NCBI GenBank assembly: GCA_036897095.1
Contig: JAYMSP010000239.1
Span: 1 to 64,000, forward strand
DNA from: Plantago elongata
Taxonomy: Eukaryota > Streptophyta > Magnoliopsida > Lamiales > Plantaginaceae
Direction of reading: 5' to 3'
DNA: 64,000 bases
In this document: piece by piece, positions 35,945-50,449 of the stretch
How the letters are laid out: every line of letters starts with the position of its first letter
Position numbering within the stretch: position 1 is the stretch's first letter
Position numbers and translations under genes: made by a program
Notes under the pieces: model-generated
What the model saw: only the letters and a program-made list of their open reading frames with translations
Database searches by the model: none
What the model was told of the DNA's origin: nothing

Positions 35945-36928
35945 TAGCATGATCTTATCAAACTTGCTTGTGGTGCCTTGTTCTTTAGCCTAAGCCTTAG
36001 CCTTTCCCTTCTTACTACTTGTGGACTCTCCCGGTGAAAGGGTGAAATCGAGCATGTTATTCTTCTTTGTTCGAGCAACCTCTTCTCACTAGCAAGCTTA
36101 GAAGCTGTCGGACTTACCCGGGGAAAAAACCTTAAACGTTGCACCACACTTGGAGTGGTTGCATTTGACCTGCCTTGTTTGATAACCGAAGAGTCGTGCA
36201 GGGTGCAATGATATCCTTCTCTTACGGCCTGTGGCAGATTCTTGAACTCTTCATGAACCTTGTTAATTTCAAAACAACGCATCTAGCTATCAATGTCATG
36301 ATCGATATGCACATCGGGTTTCTCATCCGAATCCGTACTCATCTCAAGCTCCTCCATGTCGGATGCGACTCCAAACTTAGGACCTTCAAAAGACAACACC
36401 AAGGTCACTCCACATTGGATCACCTGCCATAGGCATATCTCATCATCCTGTTAAGAGAAGATGAATATATGAAATCAGTACTGAAAGTGACAGGACCAAT
36501 TAACACGGCATTTTCCTACACTATATTTCCTAGATAACATAACAAGTTAAACATGCTTTCACAAACATTGATAGCTCCATCCCAAACTTTATCGTTACAC
36601 GAGAAGAACGATTCTTCACCACATCGTACTGCATCCCACTTATTTTCAGCAACTTGTTGAACACCATATGACGGTCGAACAGCTTCTTCACGATCCTCTC
36701 CAAATCTGCAAAGTGATATTGCACGTGGCACTTGTTGTACAACTCTGTGATGACAAGATCGTAAACATACAACATTTCTGTTGGATAGTGCCACGAAATG
36801 TCGCCGTCGAGAGAAATCCTCTCCATCGCAATCACCGTACGCTCAACATGTTCCTTAGGAAAGCTCGTGTCGTAAAAGATCATATCTTGAGCACGATAAT
36901 GGGCTGCTTGAGTTTTAGGAGAAGACAT
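35945..36928 (-). pseudogene. Second Myb/SANT-like gene, opposite strand, likely decayed
   Basis: The first exon (36928 to about 36550) is open from an ATG and reads MERISLDGDISWHYPTEMLY, then FADLERIVKKLFDRHMVFNK and LLKISGMQYD, a divergent Myb/SANT-like fold. A TATA box (CTATATAA, minus strand) sits near 37060, about 130 bases upstream, and an acceptor (TTAACAG) lies near 36447. Downstream, family motifs appear in alternate frames (GDPMWSDLGVVF, then FGVASDMEELEMSTDSDEKP and DVHIDHDID), and a serine-lysine-rich tail (KKNNMLDFTLSPGESTSSKK at about 36065-36005). The frame changes imply decay, or more introns than I could place. It faces the similar gene at 34160-35393 tail to tail. Confidence 0.45.
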
Positions 36929-38016
36929 GTTTGAAATGGGATATTTTGTTGGTGGTTTTTATTTTTTATTTTTTTTGGTAATGAAGGCTTTTTTATGTAA
37001 CTGAAGGATTGAAGGAAAGTGTGTGAGTGTGGTAGATAGTGAGATTGTTTTTGTGTCTTATATAGAGGCTGGAAAGGTTGTCTTGACAATAATCGAAATT
37101 AGTTCGATAACACATCGTGACCCGTATTAATGTTGTACACCTAACTTACAATGGTAGTTGATACGAATTTACTACACTAGATACTAAAGTAGTGTATCAA
37201 ATCAAATGGTGAGGAAGCTCCAGTATACCTTCAAGCTAGCTTGTTTCCAACTTCATACTAGTTCTCCATCAATACAAAAGATTTGAATTCAATTATTGGT
37301 CAGAGTGTACATGAATTAAGCAGTCTAATCTAGTGGCTTCTATCCATTTTTTTTGCCTTTTGCTTCGTGCTAGTTTGCTGCAATAGAAGTTTTAAAGAAA
37401 TAAATTTGATAGTGGTTGGAGACACTATATGTCCATGAATCAAGCAAAACTCCAGGCGTTGAAAGCTTCATAGATTGATGTTGTTGCCTTATTTATCAAA
37501 ATGTTAGCATTTACAACTCTTTAGTATTGTGTCAAAGGTTGTCACAATTCATTGCAAAAATGAATTCTCACAACCCACAAGAAACCTGACAATTTACAGT
37601 CTATTTCTATTTCACCAATTAAGACCATATCAAATCAATTGTTTGCAACACATTTAAGCTAAGAAGTACCATGTCAAACAAAATGAAGATGAAGCTTGAA
37701 TCTGCAGAATCCATATGTTTCCAGGTTTACTAGAATTCCCAATTGAAACACTTATTCATGAAACATGTATAACCTAACATAAATTCAAACATAAAGGATA
37801 ACAACTCAAATTAAAGCAGAAGAATAGATACTAAGCACATAATTAGCAAGTCGACGGGCCGGTATTAACACATGACAACAATTCAAGGAGCATGGCAATT
37901 GAGATAGCTCAATTAAGCCTATTATGATTCCATAATCAAAAGGTAAAAAGTAGAGGGATCATTGTTTTAGACCAGCCATAACCACTACCTTAGAACATAA
38001 CACAAGATTAAATTGT
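36929..38016. other. Spacer
   Basis: AT-rich sequence with the promoter of the preceding minus-strand gene at its left edge (TATA near 37060). No gene or repeat is recognised further on. Confidence 0.4.
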
Positions 38017-39428
38017 TCAAAACTTAAAAAACATCAACAAGCCTTTCAAAGAAAAATCCAAACTTACAGCCTTCACAAAGTCAACACCATCTAATTGGTA
38101 GTCCATGGAACATTGGACAACTTGATGTACTTTTGTGGATGAAGACGAACTCCGGTAATAAGCGGTGCCCTTGGCTTTTCCTTCTGACAAATGTACCACC
38201 TTTCAGCCTCAAGCTCTTCCATCCCTAGAGCAGCAGCCCTGACCTTGTTCAGCAGTTTTTGATGGAACTTAGTTTGGTGATTAAGAGCTTTGGCATTAAA
38301 AATACCTACAAGTCCAGGTACTTCAAGTGGAATGGCATACAAAAGAGTCTTGTTCACTTCACAAATCTCAACTCAGCATCTTGCATAAACACATGAGCCT
38401 CCACAGTGTTTGCAGTAGCAACATCTACCCATATGTTGCGAAGTCCATCTTCATTTTGAATCACATGCAAGTATTTACATGGAAAATCAGTTGGCCCCTG
38501 CTGAACAAACCACACAAGTTTCATCCAATGCTCAGGGTAATTCTTCCCCATAAAACTAAGAACAGATTCAGTAACCTGGAACAAGTCCACGAGCCTGAAA
38601 GTCTCTGGATTGACATAGTGAATCCATCATTTAGTCCCTCACATGTAAAAGGTTCCCTTCTCCGGGTCCATGTAAAATCTGCGCCAAACCGAACACAAAT
38701 AGTCTCAAGTGAGGAGGCATTCCTACACGAACAAACTTCAATTGTAAATAACTATCACAAATCGTAATAAACGCGGGTCCATGTACTTAATTTGTCAATC
38801 ATTTCACATAGTTTAACATGTTCTAATTAAACTATTTATGTAAACTGTTATTTCACATATTCAGTAGCTCAATTATGAATTCGAAAACATAAATGACTGA
38901 TCAACTTAAAATCATGGCAACAAAACAACACAAACTATACACGAACCCTAATCGAGAATCAAACCTCAAAACCCAAACAATCTGAAACCCTATTAAAATG
39001 AATTACTCTACCAAATAGTTGTTAAACTTGTCCAAACTTGATTCACTAACATGCATGAGCAAATTAACACGATTATGAATACAAAGTTGAATTAAAGCAT
39101 GCAAAATTCAAGATCTACTGCCTATGAGATACAATATGGGTCACGGACTTAAATTAATCAAGGTGTAGGCATACAATTTTCCCAAAATTCCACTAGAATT
39201 ACTAACTACACAAGTGAAACATTAAAGATGAGGATCATTAGGGGTTGTTGGAGTCTATATTCCTCATGCATGTCAAATTTGAACCAATTTCCCTAAAACC
39301 TAACAAAGTAGTACAAACTTGAAACGAGAAAACTTACCGCTGACGTCCCTCTTTCCGACCCTAGGACCGCGCCTCTTCTCGATTCTGGTTCCTGGTCCAC
39401 TCCCGTTGCCTCTTGGTCTGCCTTCCAT
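38017..39428 (-). CDS. Unrecognised gene-like region, probably multi-exon
   Basis: A possible first exon starts at ATG 39428 (MEGRPRGNGSGPGTRIEKRR, then GPRVGKRDVS, very basic and Gly/Arg-rich) and ends at a good donor AGCG|GTAAGT (39338). Downstream, an acceptor GGCGCAG near 38678 precedes a stretch that in one frame reads NPETFRLVDLFQVTESVLSF and MGKNYPEHWMKLVWFVQQGP, followed by FPCKYLHVIQNEDGLRNIWV, and then, after a stop near 38354, LLYAIPLEVPGLVGIFNAKA and EELEAERWYICQKEKPRAPL. The amino acid composition looks like real protein, but the frame from the first exon does not match without another intron. I recognise no domain. It could be a decayed gene or part of a transposon. Confidence 0.3.
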
Positions 39429-40364
39429 GTCGCCAGTGTCGATTGAGTATTTTTTGGGTGAGTTTGAGTAGTAATGAGAAGGGTGAGAATAAGATAGCAA
39501 ATATAAGGATCAAGAACTGAAGAGTCTTCTAGATACTAGAGAAATCAATAGATAAAAAACCAATAAAATGGAATCATTTGGCCAATTCATGGAAGAGACT
39601 ACACACAACTTTCCATGAGAGCCATCATTAGTTCTCTTCGATTTTGGCAACATTATGTCCATTTCCAACGGCAGTGTCATATTACTGATCATTTGTAGTT
39701 GGACCAATAAATCGAGTTGAACAATTAGTCGGAACAAATCGAACTTGGATACTCTCGACTAGACAAGTTTTATTTGTGTTTAAACTCCCAAAAGGACAAT
39801 GACATCTCTCGGTTTTTAAGTAATGAAAGACAAAATATGTACCCCACCAAAGTTTTATTCGTCCGACATTTTATTATTTTAAGTTCGAATTGTATTTAAC
39901 TAATTCTTAAAAGGTCAAACTAACCTATTATAAGTTACTTTGACTTGGTCTTTTAACGAAAATTTTTGCAACGACTTAAATGAAAATAATAGTAATGGAG
40001 ATTTCAATTACCTAGTGTACTCCAATTAAACATATGGATTTATGAGACGGTTTATTATTGTACAAATAATACTAAAATAGAAAATAAACAAACAATTGGG
40101 TCGATCATATACTACTTATAATAAGTCGAATATTGCAATACATATTCATCGAGAATTTCGCATTTGACATGTAAAACATTACCATATGTCAAAATAAACA
40201 AATTGAGTTTTGGCTCCATTTTCGTCATTGGCGCCAAAAGAGATGTCCCAATCAGATTTTTTGATGGGTAAATCAATTAGGGTTTCTGAAAATCCCCAAT
40301 TTCATCTACAAAATGAGCTTATGCCCACTTCACATCCCAACTCCTTCTAATCAACAACTCAGTA
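39429..40364. other. Spacer
   Basis: No gene supported. Short open frames on the minus strand around 39510-39737 show no family features. Confidence 0.4.
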
Positions 40365-40772
40365 ATGAATCAATGGCGGAATCAAATCCATGGTTGTGGA
40401 GCAGGTGTGCGCCAATTCACGTCCAACACCGATCTGAATCCTTACTACCGATTCATCAAGTGTATCAAATTACCAGGTCTGTTTATATCATTTTCGCTAC
40501 ATCTCACACCATCTCCAATCTCTATATCATTCTTCGTGACTAATTCGAAGTTTATAACCTCACAAACTTATTTCCAGCGTACTGGAGGCTGTGATTTATG
40601 GCAGTGGATTGATGAAGCCCTGCCGGAGAGATATCGTACAATAATACTGAGTTTGAGAAACGAAAACAGAAGGATGAAGTCACAACTTGAAGAAACAACA
40701 CTTCAACTGTGTAATCTGCAGAGAGAAATTACTCTCCAATCTTCGGCGAATTCAGCCTCTCATATGGAATAA
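40365..40772 (+). CDS. GRF-type zinc finger protein, small
   Basis: A 135-residue ORF with the GRF zinc-finger pattern: CGAGVRQFTSNTDLNPYYRF, then IKC, and later GGCDLWQWIDEALPERY, followed by a short coiled coil (NENRRMKSQLEETTLQLCNL). Small plant GRF proteins of this layout (finger plus C-terminal coil, sometimes a membrane helix) are common and of unknown function. Between the two halves of the finger lies a hydrophobic insert (residues about 37-70) with intron-like ends (CAG|GTCTGT at 40477 and TTTCCAG at 40577). Removing those 101 bases would break the frame, so either the insert is translated or the copy is imperfect. One of the usual finger ligands is not obvious at the N-terminus. Confidence 0.5.
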   Translation: MNQWRNQIHGCGAGVRQFTSNTDLNPYYRFIKCIKLPGLFISFSLHLTPSPISISFFVTNSKFITSQTYFQRTGGCDLWQWIDEALPERYRTIILSLRNENRRMKSQLEETTLQLCNLQREITLQSSANSASHME

Positions 40773-41984
40773 AATGCGGAAGAAAGCGACGGCCAGTCAG
40801 TTCAACGGAGTCCGGCGGAATTTGGGAAAAACAGTCAGCTTAATAGAACTACAGAAACTCCTTCCATTTAGTTTCTCGTAAGTTTTTGTTAGGGATCTCG
40901 TAAGTAATCATTTAAGTATAGTAATTTGCGTTTCTAGTACTTGGCGTTTTTTTAGTAAACTCAATACGTAATTCAAACTCAAATATATTGATCCAGACAC
41001 TATATGCAATTCAAGCTATGTTTTAAAATCCGGACCGGACAATTGAGCTGCTCATCCCCTAAAAAGGATTCAACCGGATCGGGCCGGTTAGGTCGTTTTT
41101 GAGCCGTTTGAACTGGTATGACGTCATATATAATATTATAAATATTTTATATACATATTTACATACAAAATTTTCATAATTATAAATAAATATTACAAAA
41201 ATTTCTAGAAATGACAATAATTTAAGAGTTGAAATATAATACTACAATACAAGAAGAGTGGGGAAAATCAATTTGGTTCTAAATTTCGTTGATTTGAGGA
41301 CATTTTTAATACAAATTTTGTCTGAGGCATCAAATGCCCACTCTCACCCCTCGAATGCGTGTATCTCATGTTATTCATCTTCACCGTCACCATCAGTCGT
41401 CTTCTTCTAACTTTTTTTTCTGCTTGTAGCAATGGCAATTAACATAGCAAGGAGATTTCCTTTCCAAAAGTTTTTCTTAGAGCTCCTTTAGTAAAATATA
41501 TTTATAGCAGCAGGGCTAGAACTTTGTTGTATAAAAGTGAAGCAACACCATCTTCTATCTCTAGGACAAGGGGTATTATTTAAGGGGACAAACCTATCGG
41601 TTAAAGGGTCAAGCTTTGTTACTTAAGATAGGCAAGGAACAAAGCAAATATTAAAGGTAACCCGCAAAGAACACATGGTAATAAAATAACCCGTTGTTTT
41701 AGTCCCAAATAAAATTTTCAGATTCTAGTTAGTGCCCACCTAGGTTGTATTTTGAGTACGGGTCTTTCTTCTTCTACCGCACAGTATTACTTGCGCAGTA
41801 ACATTTTTCCTTACCAAATAAATTTATTTTCTTCCTCCTTCACTCCAAAACACACTGTTAGGGCTTACAACTTTACATTCAAATTCCCCCAAATCAGAAT
41901 CCAATCAAATCTCTCTACAACCCATGACCCATCGACTACTTCACCTCCATTTAAACCTCCGAACACCACCGGAAAACCTTCGCC
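40773..41984. other. Spacer, upstream of the ISY1 fragment
   Basis: No gene supported. A GC-rich island at 41030-41110 (CCGGACCGG and GATCGGGCCGG) resembles ends of small transposons. A proline/serine-rich frame begins at 41752 but has no family features and runs into the ISY1 fragment in another frame. Confidence 0.4.
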
Positions 41985-42227
41985 ATGGCTCGTAAGCCGA
42001 CAAGTGGCGCCGGAAGAAGAAGAAGAAGAAGCCCAAGAAGAAGATGCTAAATCGATTCATTACCTTGAAAGCTGACAAGAAGAAGAAGCCCAAGGAGCGC
42101 CGCCCCTTTCTCGCCTCCGAGTGCCGCGACCTGCCTGAGGCCGACAAGTGACGCCATAAAATCATGCGCGAAATCGGCCGTAAAGTCGTCGAGATTCAGA
42201 ACGGAGGTCTAGGTGAAAGAAGAAAAC
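41985..42227 (+). pseudogene. ISY1 pre-mRNA splicing factor, 5' fragment
   Basis: The stretch encodes the N-terminal part of ISY1, a spliceosome (NTC-associated) protein: LNRFITLKADKKKKPKERRP, FLASECRDLPEADK, then KIMREIGRKVVEIQNGGLGE. The family start MAR... is seen at 41985, but a GAA-repeat expansion puts it in a different frame from LNRF. The conserved tryptophan codon after EADK is TGA (42149-42151). The sequence stops at the boundary of the solo LTR (42228), and no continuation of ISY1 is found beyond 45329. It is a broken partial copy; the true gene must lie elsewhere. Confidence 0.8.
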
Positions 42228-45200
42228 TGTAGCACCCCGGATCAGGTTCAGACGTCAAGGATTGTGCTGAATATCTCAAATACACATTTATTAAAATATT
42301 ACAATACTTTATCCGTTACACACCGTATGTACGGCATAAGTAAAAATGAAAGTAGAAAATAGAAAACACACATCTACTTAGAACTGCAGCAGCGAAAATT
42401 TGCCAATTGTCCGGCTGTTTGAGCTACCCGAGCCTGTCCTCGTGCTCAAAATCTGGGAAAGTAAATTATTGAAACAAAGAGAGTGTCAGTCACGAAAACT
42501 CAGTGAGGATAGTCAAGCATGCGTGAAATGCGTATGAATAGAATAAATGCGGCAAACCAACACAACACTTTGATTTAACACTTTTGGGGATTTCCAATAT
42601 CACTCACTTCAGGGTCGTCACCCAAGCTGTTTGCACAACAACACTTCAGGGTCGAAACCCAAGCTATTTTCATAGCAACACTTCAGGATCATAGATCCAC
42701 GCTGTTTTCACAACAACATTTCAGGACCAGTGGTCCACGCTATTTGCATATCAACACTTCAGGATCAGAGATCCACGTTGTTTTCACAGCAACACTTCAG
42801 GACCATGGGTCCACGCTGTTTTCACATCAACACTTCAGGATCATAGATCCACGCTGTTTTCACATCAACACTTCAGGACCATGGGTCCACGCTATTTTCA
42901 TAGCAACACTCCAGGATCAAAGATCCAGGCTGATTACACATCGATAAATGAATACGGTTCCCAGTTTTTAAGAAAACAGTATGTGGTTGCCCTTTTATAA
43001 AACAGTTTTCGTGCAATGCAATGAGGATCAGAAATGCAAGAACAATAAGATATGCAAAGTACACTGTCACTATATCACTTCACTAGCTGGAAAACATTTC
43101 CAGAATTCACTTTCACTTTAGTACACTGTCACTTGGGAAATACTATCACTTTCAGAATACACTGACACTTAAACTGAACTCATAAACTTCACGTCAATAA
43201 CACTTGGTAATTCCTAGACACGGTTTGCTACAGTTTACAGTTAAGGGTCACAATCACTAGTCAAGTCAATCATGGATCGGCATCTAATTGAAGTCAGTGT
43301 CAGACAATCAGACAGATAAACATATACAGAATTGAAATACGAGGAATGAACAATGGCACTTTAACTTTTCCAGGGCCTGATGCCGAAAGCCAGCTATCAC
43401 TCACCGTTTCAGGAGCTTCCGAAGATCCTGATAAACAGATAATAATACTTATTTAAGTACCTGATAATTAATAATATCTTAGCCTTTTCTCTATTCTGTC
43501 ACTTAATTATGCTTCACTGTTTATTTATCTGTCACTCATTTCTATTAATCCGGTAAGATGTTGTTTTATCCGGCTTCCAATAATTACTCAGTATTTTATT
43601 TCTCAACAGACAATCCAACTACAGACAACAAGTCTGTCCAATAATCCCATCCTCCAACAGTATACCATAATATTATATTCCTAACTCCTAGTCGACGGCA
43701 AGTCGACATTCATTTAATATAACAGTATAACTTAATTTCTATTAGCAGTTAATAATTATCAAATTAACAATAATTATCCCTTCATTAATTACGATAATAA
43801 TTAACGCTAATTACCCGATAATTAATTAATACTAATGACATTAATTTACGATAATTAATCCAGGCTAATGATAATTAACTAGCGGTAATTAATTACGGTA
43901 CTTAGTTAATTACAATAATTAATTAATTATAATAATTAATTATTACTGATAATTTTTAACGTTAATTAACGATTAATTAAGACTAATGATCATTAGCTTA
44001 ACGATAATTACTTACGATAACTAACGGTAATTAATTAATTACAATAACTATTTACTAACGATAATTTTAAACGTTAACTAATTAAGACTAAGGGTAATTA
44101 GTTAACGATAATTTCTATCGAAAAATGATAATAAAATAATACGGCACTAACCGAGGGCACGTCGAGCGACGAGCAGAGTAACGACGTGTCGAACGGGGCC
44201 GGGATGAAATGACTGCGAGGTATATTTTATTAATTTCTCGTTCGTATATTCGAATTGAATCGAATCGATCGAGAAAAACTTACCGGAGTCGGTCGAGTTA
44301 ACGACACTTATCCGAGATTCGACTATTCGGCAGTGGCGGTAGGTGGCGGAGCACGGCGGCGACTTGGCCGGAGTTGGGCGGCGATTTGGCCGAAATGTGG
44401 GAAAATGGAGGAGAAAGAGAAGAACACCGAGAGAGTAGAGTAGAGAGAGCAGAATGGAGTGGTGTGAAATGGAAAACGGACTGGAGCCGGCTATTTATAG
44501 CCTCACGGCGGCGGACAGAGGCGGTGTCGGCGTGGAGATGGTGGTCCGAAAATCGACCACGTTCCTTCCCTCTATTTCGGCCGCGTATCCCTCTCCCTCG
44601 CCCTCCGTTCCTCGCGCTTAATCACGCGTAAAATGGCGGCCGTTAGTCGCGTGGGTTTGGCCCCACGGCGGCGTCGCTTTCCTTCTCCGGGAAGGAAACT
44701 GGCTGATTCGTTGAACAAGACGGCGAATTGGGCACGAAATCCGGGCGGCTTGGCACGGGGAGGCGCGAACTGGTGTGGAGTGCGGCGGAGGAGTTCGGCC
44801 GTGGATCGATCGAATCGATCGTGAAAGAAAATTACAGACGGCTAGTTGGGTTTTGGGGAAGAAGATACAATAGAATGACGAAAATGCCCTTGCTGGCAAA
44901 AGGAAGGGAAATGGGAAGTAAGGGTATTCCGATCTTTCTACAACTATATATAACTAATTCGTTCTGGCTACCAAATGGCTCGTAAATAAATTCCGGAAAA
45001 ATGGAAAATCACTTCCCGAACATTTATCGAGTCATTCTCGAGCCATCGGAAAAATAAAATAAATAATTTCTATTTTATAATTTTCAATATTATTTTATTC
45101 GGAATAAACTAGTTTTCTCTCTTAAATTGCAAAAAAGGGATTCAACTTCTTTTTTCTAAAATCACCTCGAGCCGGCGGTTTGCCGATTTCCGGTTCGGTC

Positions 45201-45325
45201 CGGCTTTCCGCCGGCTCGAGGTGTTTTCTGGGAAATGGTTTTTTGACAGTTTTCAGTCCTACAACGGACCGCTCGCTTGCAGTTTTACGGTTGAGCCGGT
45301 CAGGCCGCCCGGCCTGATCCGGTCA
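42228..45325 (-). mobile_element. Second solo LTR (Ty3/gypsy, Tekay/Del-like), 3.1 kb, reverse orientation
   Basis: On the minus strand it begins TGACCGGATC and ends GGGGTGCTACA, similar to the ends of the 2092-4973 element. AAAC flanks both sides (42224-42227, 45326-45329); a different right boundary at 45330 is possible. Shared internal block: GGAATTTATTTACGAGCCAT (minus strand, near 44985), followed by a TATA-like run near 44945. No gag-pol is found. Inside are a 38-base minisatellite, a TAATTA-rich low-complexity zone (43780-44115), and a GC-rich segment (44150-44830) in which the open frames look like by-products. It adjoins the ISY1 fragment. Confidence 0.65.
42602..42943. repeat. 38-base minisatellite in the second solo LTR
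   Basis: About nine units of AACACTTCAGGATCATAGAT plus CCACGCTGTTTTCACATC, alternating between GGATCATAGATCC and GGACCATGGGTCC cores, each of which is a near-palindrome. The open frame across it is a by-product. Confidence 0.9.
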
Positions 45326-45329
45326 AAAC

Positions 45330-46987
45330 ATAGAATAAGTGATAAATGTCATTAATTTAGCAAAAGTATAGGCCCCACCAACCAAATGGCATATTTACCA
45401 ACCACTAAATGTGTCCCGAAAAGTGTATTTCGGACATGAAAACGACATCTCTGACGCATAACAATACACCAAATCAATCACTCACGTCTAACACATATTC
45501 GGGTCAAACTACACCTCTAGATGCATTTTGTGTTTCGGGCTTCGATTCCGCTATTTGACCGAGGCCAAATGCAGAATGAAACCAAGCAGGCCCTCAGATA
45601 ATTGTGGTCTGCCTTTCTTAAGAATCCCAAAATGATAGTTGTAATGGTTTGTAATGTGGGTTACCCTTTTGCTAACAAATATAGTAGTTCTTTTCTGTGT
45701 TTTGGCAGGTGAGATGGATTCCTGCAGCTAGAGGAGTATATCGATTTGCCAGTAGCTTATGAAGACCAATCCAAATCTCCTTCACTTCTAGCAGGTATCT
45801 CCCCAAGATTCACATTTCTCTCAAATCTAACAAAGCAAAACCTCCTGCCATCCTTATTCTTTTTGCTTGGGATATAGACATCCACTACTGGTCCATGAAA
45901 ATTTTCAATCGACTTGCGTCCAACCGAACGGAAAATTTGCTACATAAATGGTTCTCGAATAATCCTCAACTTTACGCTTCCATCTCTCATGAACAAAACC
46001 TTGCCTCTCGATCATAGTATAGAACTTCTGACTCCTAACCTGGTGCTAACCGGTAACCTACGAAGATCTAGGGCTTGGTAGGGGTAGGCTTATGGCTATG
46101 GAGGTTTCAATATGGTGGCCGGTGTCCTAGGTTGGAAGGCTCTAAGGTTTCGATCTTTTTCACCATCTCACATTGAATAGTAGTACTAGTTTAGTGCAAT
46201 ACAATTGATTAATTTGACACACACCTAACTAGATTACATCACTTGGCCAATAAGGCAATACTATCGACATATCATGGCTTATGCAGAGGTACATATTTGG
46301 GTTTGATTCTTGTCATATAGCAGAAAACAAATATACAAATGAAATGACTCCAGCTCAAATGGCAAAGGATTGAAATACGCGGTAACGGGTTGAAATAGTG
46401 GCCCTTTCCTAGAGTTGCTAATATTAAAGACCTCGTAATTTATAGTGAAATTCAACCTAAACTCGAAGTAGAATTGAAAACCTATATTTCCAACGGTTTG
46501 ATTTGTTTTGTATTCACTCGCAGAGGAAACACATTCCATAGATCCTTAGTACATGAACATTAGTAGGAAGATGCAACAGAAATATTGTGGCAGTTCTAAA
46601 AAACAATTCATCTCATGGTATATGTGAATTTGATATATCGATTTAGAATACAGGAGGAATTCTCAGATAACTTTGCTGAGAAATCACAGGCCGAATTCTA
46701 TAGTCTACATCAGTTAAACAGCTGGTATAGTACATACTGCTCGTCTTCTTGCACAAATAGAATGTCACTTTTCCCCTCTTCTTTACCACCTTGTATTTAG
46801 TTATTAAGGTTACATGGACAAAAGTGCAGGTTACAGACTACAGACTACAGACCTGCAGGTCGCTATTTGATCCTATTTCGATTTTCAAATTTCTTCAGGG
46901 GCAGCTTCCCTTCAATACGCAAAACCCATGAAGTGACAAAAAGATTCTTCCAAAGTTAGTATAGTTTCCTGAATCCTGAGCTTACAG
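45330..46987. other. Spacer downstream of UMP-CMP kinase
   Basis: No gene seen. The last few hundred bases (to about 46800) probably hold the kinase 3' untranslated region on the minus strand. Confidence 0.4.
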
Positions 46988-49956
<2,969 letters not shown>

Positions 49957-50449
49957 GTTTTGATGCTTACCCCAAAGTTTCTTCTGAAATGGCTTAGCGT
50001 TTCTTCGAGGAGACTTTCTGTCAAGCTGGTAGCAGGCAGGCACCTATGTTCATGTGTGTGAGAGTGTACTTTCAGAAGGAATCAATCAATTTTATGCATC
50101 AAATCAAATCTCAGGAAAAGGATATCACTTTTCTTTTTCCAACTTACCTCAATAGAAGATATATATCCAAATGTATCGGTTTTAAAATATCAACAAAAAT
50201 ACCAGTGTATTTAAAGTCCGACACAAATTTAAATACTTTTGAACACGTATATCTACATTCTAACACTAACACGTAAGCTATCTGCATTATCTATGCCAAT
50301 TTGCCCGAGTATTTAAGAGATTTTGCATTACCTATGCCAATTTACCCGAGTATTTAAGATAGTTTGCATTACCTATGCCAATTTGCCCAGTATTTGAAGA
50401 GTTGTTACCGTGAGGTCAATTTCATGGCAAACTACATAAGGAACCAACG
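49957..50449. other. Spacer with short tandem repeat
   Basis: Upstream region of UMP-CMP kinase. A roughly 50-base unit (TATGCCAATTTGCCCGAGTA, then TTTAAGA) is repeated three times at about 50292-50402. No gene. Confidence 0.5.

Noticed and set aside
42602-42943. CRISPR-like regular array
   Set aside because: Units are directly adjacent with no unique spacers, and the context is a plant LTR; it is a minisatellite.
44255-44985. Multiple overlapping GC-rich frames on both strands
   Set aside because: High GC content leaves frames open by chance inside the second solo LTR; none has a domain.
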